From CAYVAP01 sp964521065 (GTDB taxonomy: Bacteria; Bacteroidota; Bacteroidia; J057), in the NCBI GenBank assembly GCA_964521065.1, contig CAZFPQ010000002.1, positions 22,047-86,046 on the forward strand: DNA of 64,000 nucleotides, written 5' to 3'. Positions 62,486 to 64,000 of the stretch are shown one piece after another. Position 1 is the stretch's first letter. Each line of letters opens with the position of its first letter. Made by a program: the position numbers and the translations under genes. The notes under the pieces were generated by a model, which had not been told where the DNA came from, did no database searches, and was given only the letters and a program-made list of their open reading frames with translations.

Positions 62486-64000
62486 ATGAAAAACCTTTTC
62501 TGGCTTTTAGTCCTCTTTGTTCATCACTCGATTCAGGCCCAAAACCCAATCGTAGCCAACCAAGGCTTGAACGATCCGCATATCCACATTTTCAATGACA
62601 CGGCATATCTCTACGCCACGCATGATAAATCCATGGATAACCAATCCTTTGTCATGGAAGACTGGTGGGTATGGTCCTCTATTGACTTGGTCAATTGGAA
62701 AAAAGAGAGCGTGCTAAAGCCTGAGGAAACCTACATCGGCAAGGCCTCTTCCGATTGTTGGGCCACCCATGCCGCATACCGTGACGGCAAGTATTACTGG
62801 TACTTTTCCGAGGGAAATCGCCAAACAGGGGTGATGGTTGGGCCTTCCCCCACAGGCCCTTGGCAGGATCCATTAGGGAAGCCCCTCTTGCCATCAGAAC
62901 TGACTCTTACGGATGAGTACGACGCGGCAATCTTCGAAGAGAATGGGGAACACTACATCATATTTGGGGTATGGGAATACTACATCGCTAAACTGAATGA
63001 AGACATGGTCAGTTTAGCTGAATCCCCTAGGCCAATTTCCATTCGTCATAAAGAAGGGCCGTACGGAAAGGGTAAAACAGATGACAAGCCCTTTCTCCAT
63101 AAATACCAAGATAAATACTACCTATCCTGGGGCTGTTTCTATGCCATGTCCGAGGACTTGTATGGACCGTACACCTATGCCGGCACGGTAATGAACCACG
63201 AAAGCTTTGCCCAAGGCTACGCAGCACTTACCTGGCCAAATGGCTACTTACAAGGTCGGCACGGTTCCTTCTTTGAATGGCACAATCAATGGTATTTCAC
63301 CTACTGTGATATAAGCCAAACCGGCAATCCAAAGTTCAGAGATTCGTTCATCAGCTATGTCCATTATAAGAAAAATGGCAAAATAGCGATGGTTCGCGTT
63401 GATGGGGTAGGAGTTGGACAATATGATGCTCAGCAGCCTCAGATCGAAGCCGAAGAGTATTTCGATGCCCAAGGTTGGAGCAAATCAGAGAAGGTAGAAG
63501 GAGGATTCATGGTGACGACTACCCAGGATAGCAGCTACCTTAATTTTCCCCATGTGCATGGTTTAGATGAGGTATCCCAGATCCGCTTTAAGCTGGCATC
63601 GGCTGATACCGGAAGTTTTACCATCCAGGTAAGGGCTGACAGCTTGAAAGGGAAGCTCTTAGCTGAGACGGATTGGACTCATAAAGGAAGTTCTGAGGTT
63701 TTCCAGACCATGGAACTCAGTCTCCCCAAGATGGAAGAAACAGAAAATCTCTACATTCTCATTTATCACAAAACTGGACAATCTCTTCAGTTAGACCATT
63801 TTTCCTTTGACGGGGCCATGGACTACAGAGATGCCTCCCTTTCCGTGGAGCAACGAGTAGAAAACCTCATCTCAAAAATGTCCATTGAAGAGAAGGTTGC
63901 CCAAATGCGTATTTTTCACGCCCGCCTAGGTATCGAACTAAACGAACATGAAGAACTTGTCCTTTCTGAAGAGGTAAAGACCAGATTGAAACACGGCATA
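62486..64000 (+). CDS. GH43-CBM6-GH3 multimodular glycosidase (truncated at window edge)
   Basis: The frame is open from ATG 62486 to the last base (505 codons seen). A signal peptide ends SIQAQ (residue 19). Residues 20-320 are a GH43-like five-bladed propeller: LNDPHIHIFNDTAYLYATHD with candidate base Asp30, WATHAAYRDGKYYWYFSEG, TDEYDAAIFEENGEHYIIFG, and GRHGSFFEWHNQWYFTYCD. Residues 325-450 are a CBM6-type beta-sandwich (QIEAEEYFDAQGW, IQVRADSLKGKLLAE, LDHFSFDG). From about 452, DASLSVEQRVENLISKMSIE and EKVAQM begin a GH3 N-terminal domain. It probably removes xylose or arabinose side groups and a beta-linked sugar, depending on the missing part. It lies downstream of susD and probably belongs to the same unit. 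Confidence 0.8.
   Translation, partial: MKNLFWLLVLFVHHSIQAQNPIVANQGLNDPHIHIFNDTAYLYATHDKSMDNQSFVMEDWWVWSSIDLVNWKKESVLKPEETYIGKASSDCWATHAAYRDGKYYWYFSEGNRQTGVMVGPSPTGPWQDPLGKPLLPSELTLTDEYDAAIFEENGEHYIIFGVWEYYIAKLNEDMVSLAESPRPISIRHKEGPYGKGKTDDKPFLHKYQDKYYLSWGCFYAMSEDLYGPYTYAGTVMNHESFAQGYAALTWPNGYLQGRHGSFFEWHNQWYFTYCDISQTGNPKFRDSFISYVHYKKNGKIAMVRVDGVGVGQYDAQQPQIEAEEYFDAQGWSKSEKVEGGFMVTTTQDSSYLNFPHVHGLDEVSQIRFKLASADTGSFTIQVRADSLKGKLLAETDWTHKGSSEVFQTMELSLPKMEETENLYILIYHKTGQSLQLDHFSFDGAMDYRDASLSVEQRVENLISKMSIEEKVAQMRIFHARLGIELNEHEELVLSEEVKTRLKHGI

Overview
The window is from a Bacteroidota genome, probably a marine or algae-associated member of the Cytophagales or a related lineage. This rests on three things seen here: a SusC/SusD pair behind an ECF sigma/FecR system, type IX secretion (T9SS) C-terminal sorting domains on surface enzymes, and many signal-peptide or lipoprotein carbohydrate enzymes in long co-directional runs. 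The species is inferred only loosely. No rRNA, tRNA, CRISPR array, insertion sequence, integrase or phage gene was seen.

Almost the whole window is one polysaccharide-utilisation and rhamnose-catabolism island. Left arm (1468-32208, + strand, divergent from an AraC regulator at 501-1379): a sugar isomerase of the L-arabinose/L-fucose type, the L-rhamnose/H+ symporter RhaT, three sulfatases, a heparinase II/III-like lyase, two GH106 and two paralogous GH78 alpha-L-rhamnosidases, an alginate-lyase-fold/GH78 fusion, a Gfo/Idh oxidoreductase, a beta-propeller lyase with the PL25 ulvan-lyase active-site spacing, and a DUF1961 protein. It is closed by a convergent GH2 enzyme (32231-34702, - strand). 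After a 1.3 kb gene-free stretch with operator-like repeats comes a second unit (35992-43247): a TonB-dependent receptor without a SusD, a right-handed beta-helix T9SS protein, and a second beta-propeller lyase with a DNRLRE/CBM96-like module and T9SS tail.

The third part (44541-51889), divergent from a second AraC regulator, is a rhamnose catabolic operon: fused aldolase/dehydrogenase, rhamnose isomerase, FGGY kinase, FMN-dependent alpha-hydroxy-acid (lactate) oxidase and an NCS1-family permease. The right arm (51932-64000) holds a sulfatase-GH78 fusion, ECF sigma, FecR anti-sigma, SusC with an STN signalling domain, SusD, and a GH43-CBM6-GH3 fusion cut by the window edge.

Working model (inference): secreted and surface enzymes cut a sulfated, rhamnose- and uronate-rich algal glycan, most plausibly ulvan or a close relative. 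The TonB receptors import oligomers; periplasmic and lipid-anchored sulfatases and rhamnosidases release L-rhamnose; RhaT carries it into the cytoplasm. There it goes through rhamnulose and rhamnulose-1-phosphate to DHAP and L-lactaldehyde, then L-lactate and pyruvate. A 12-bp motif is shared by both AraC promoters and the region upstream of the SusD-less TonB receptor, which suggests the parts are co-regulated. No GH88 or GH105 unsaturated uronyl hydrolase is present, so lyase products must be finished elsewhere or differently.
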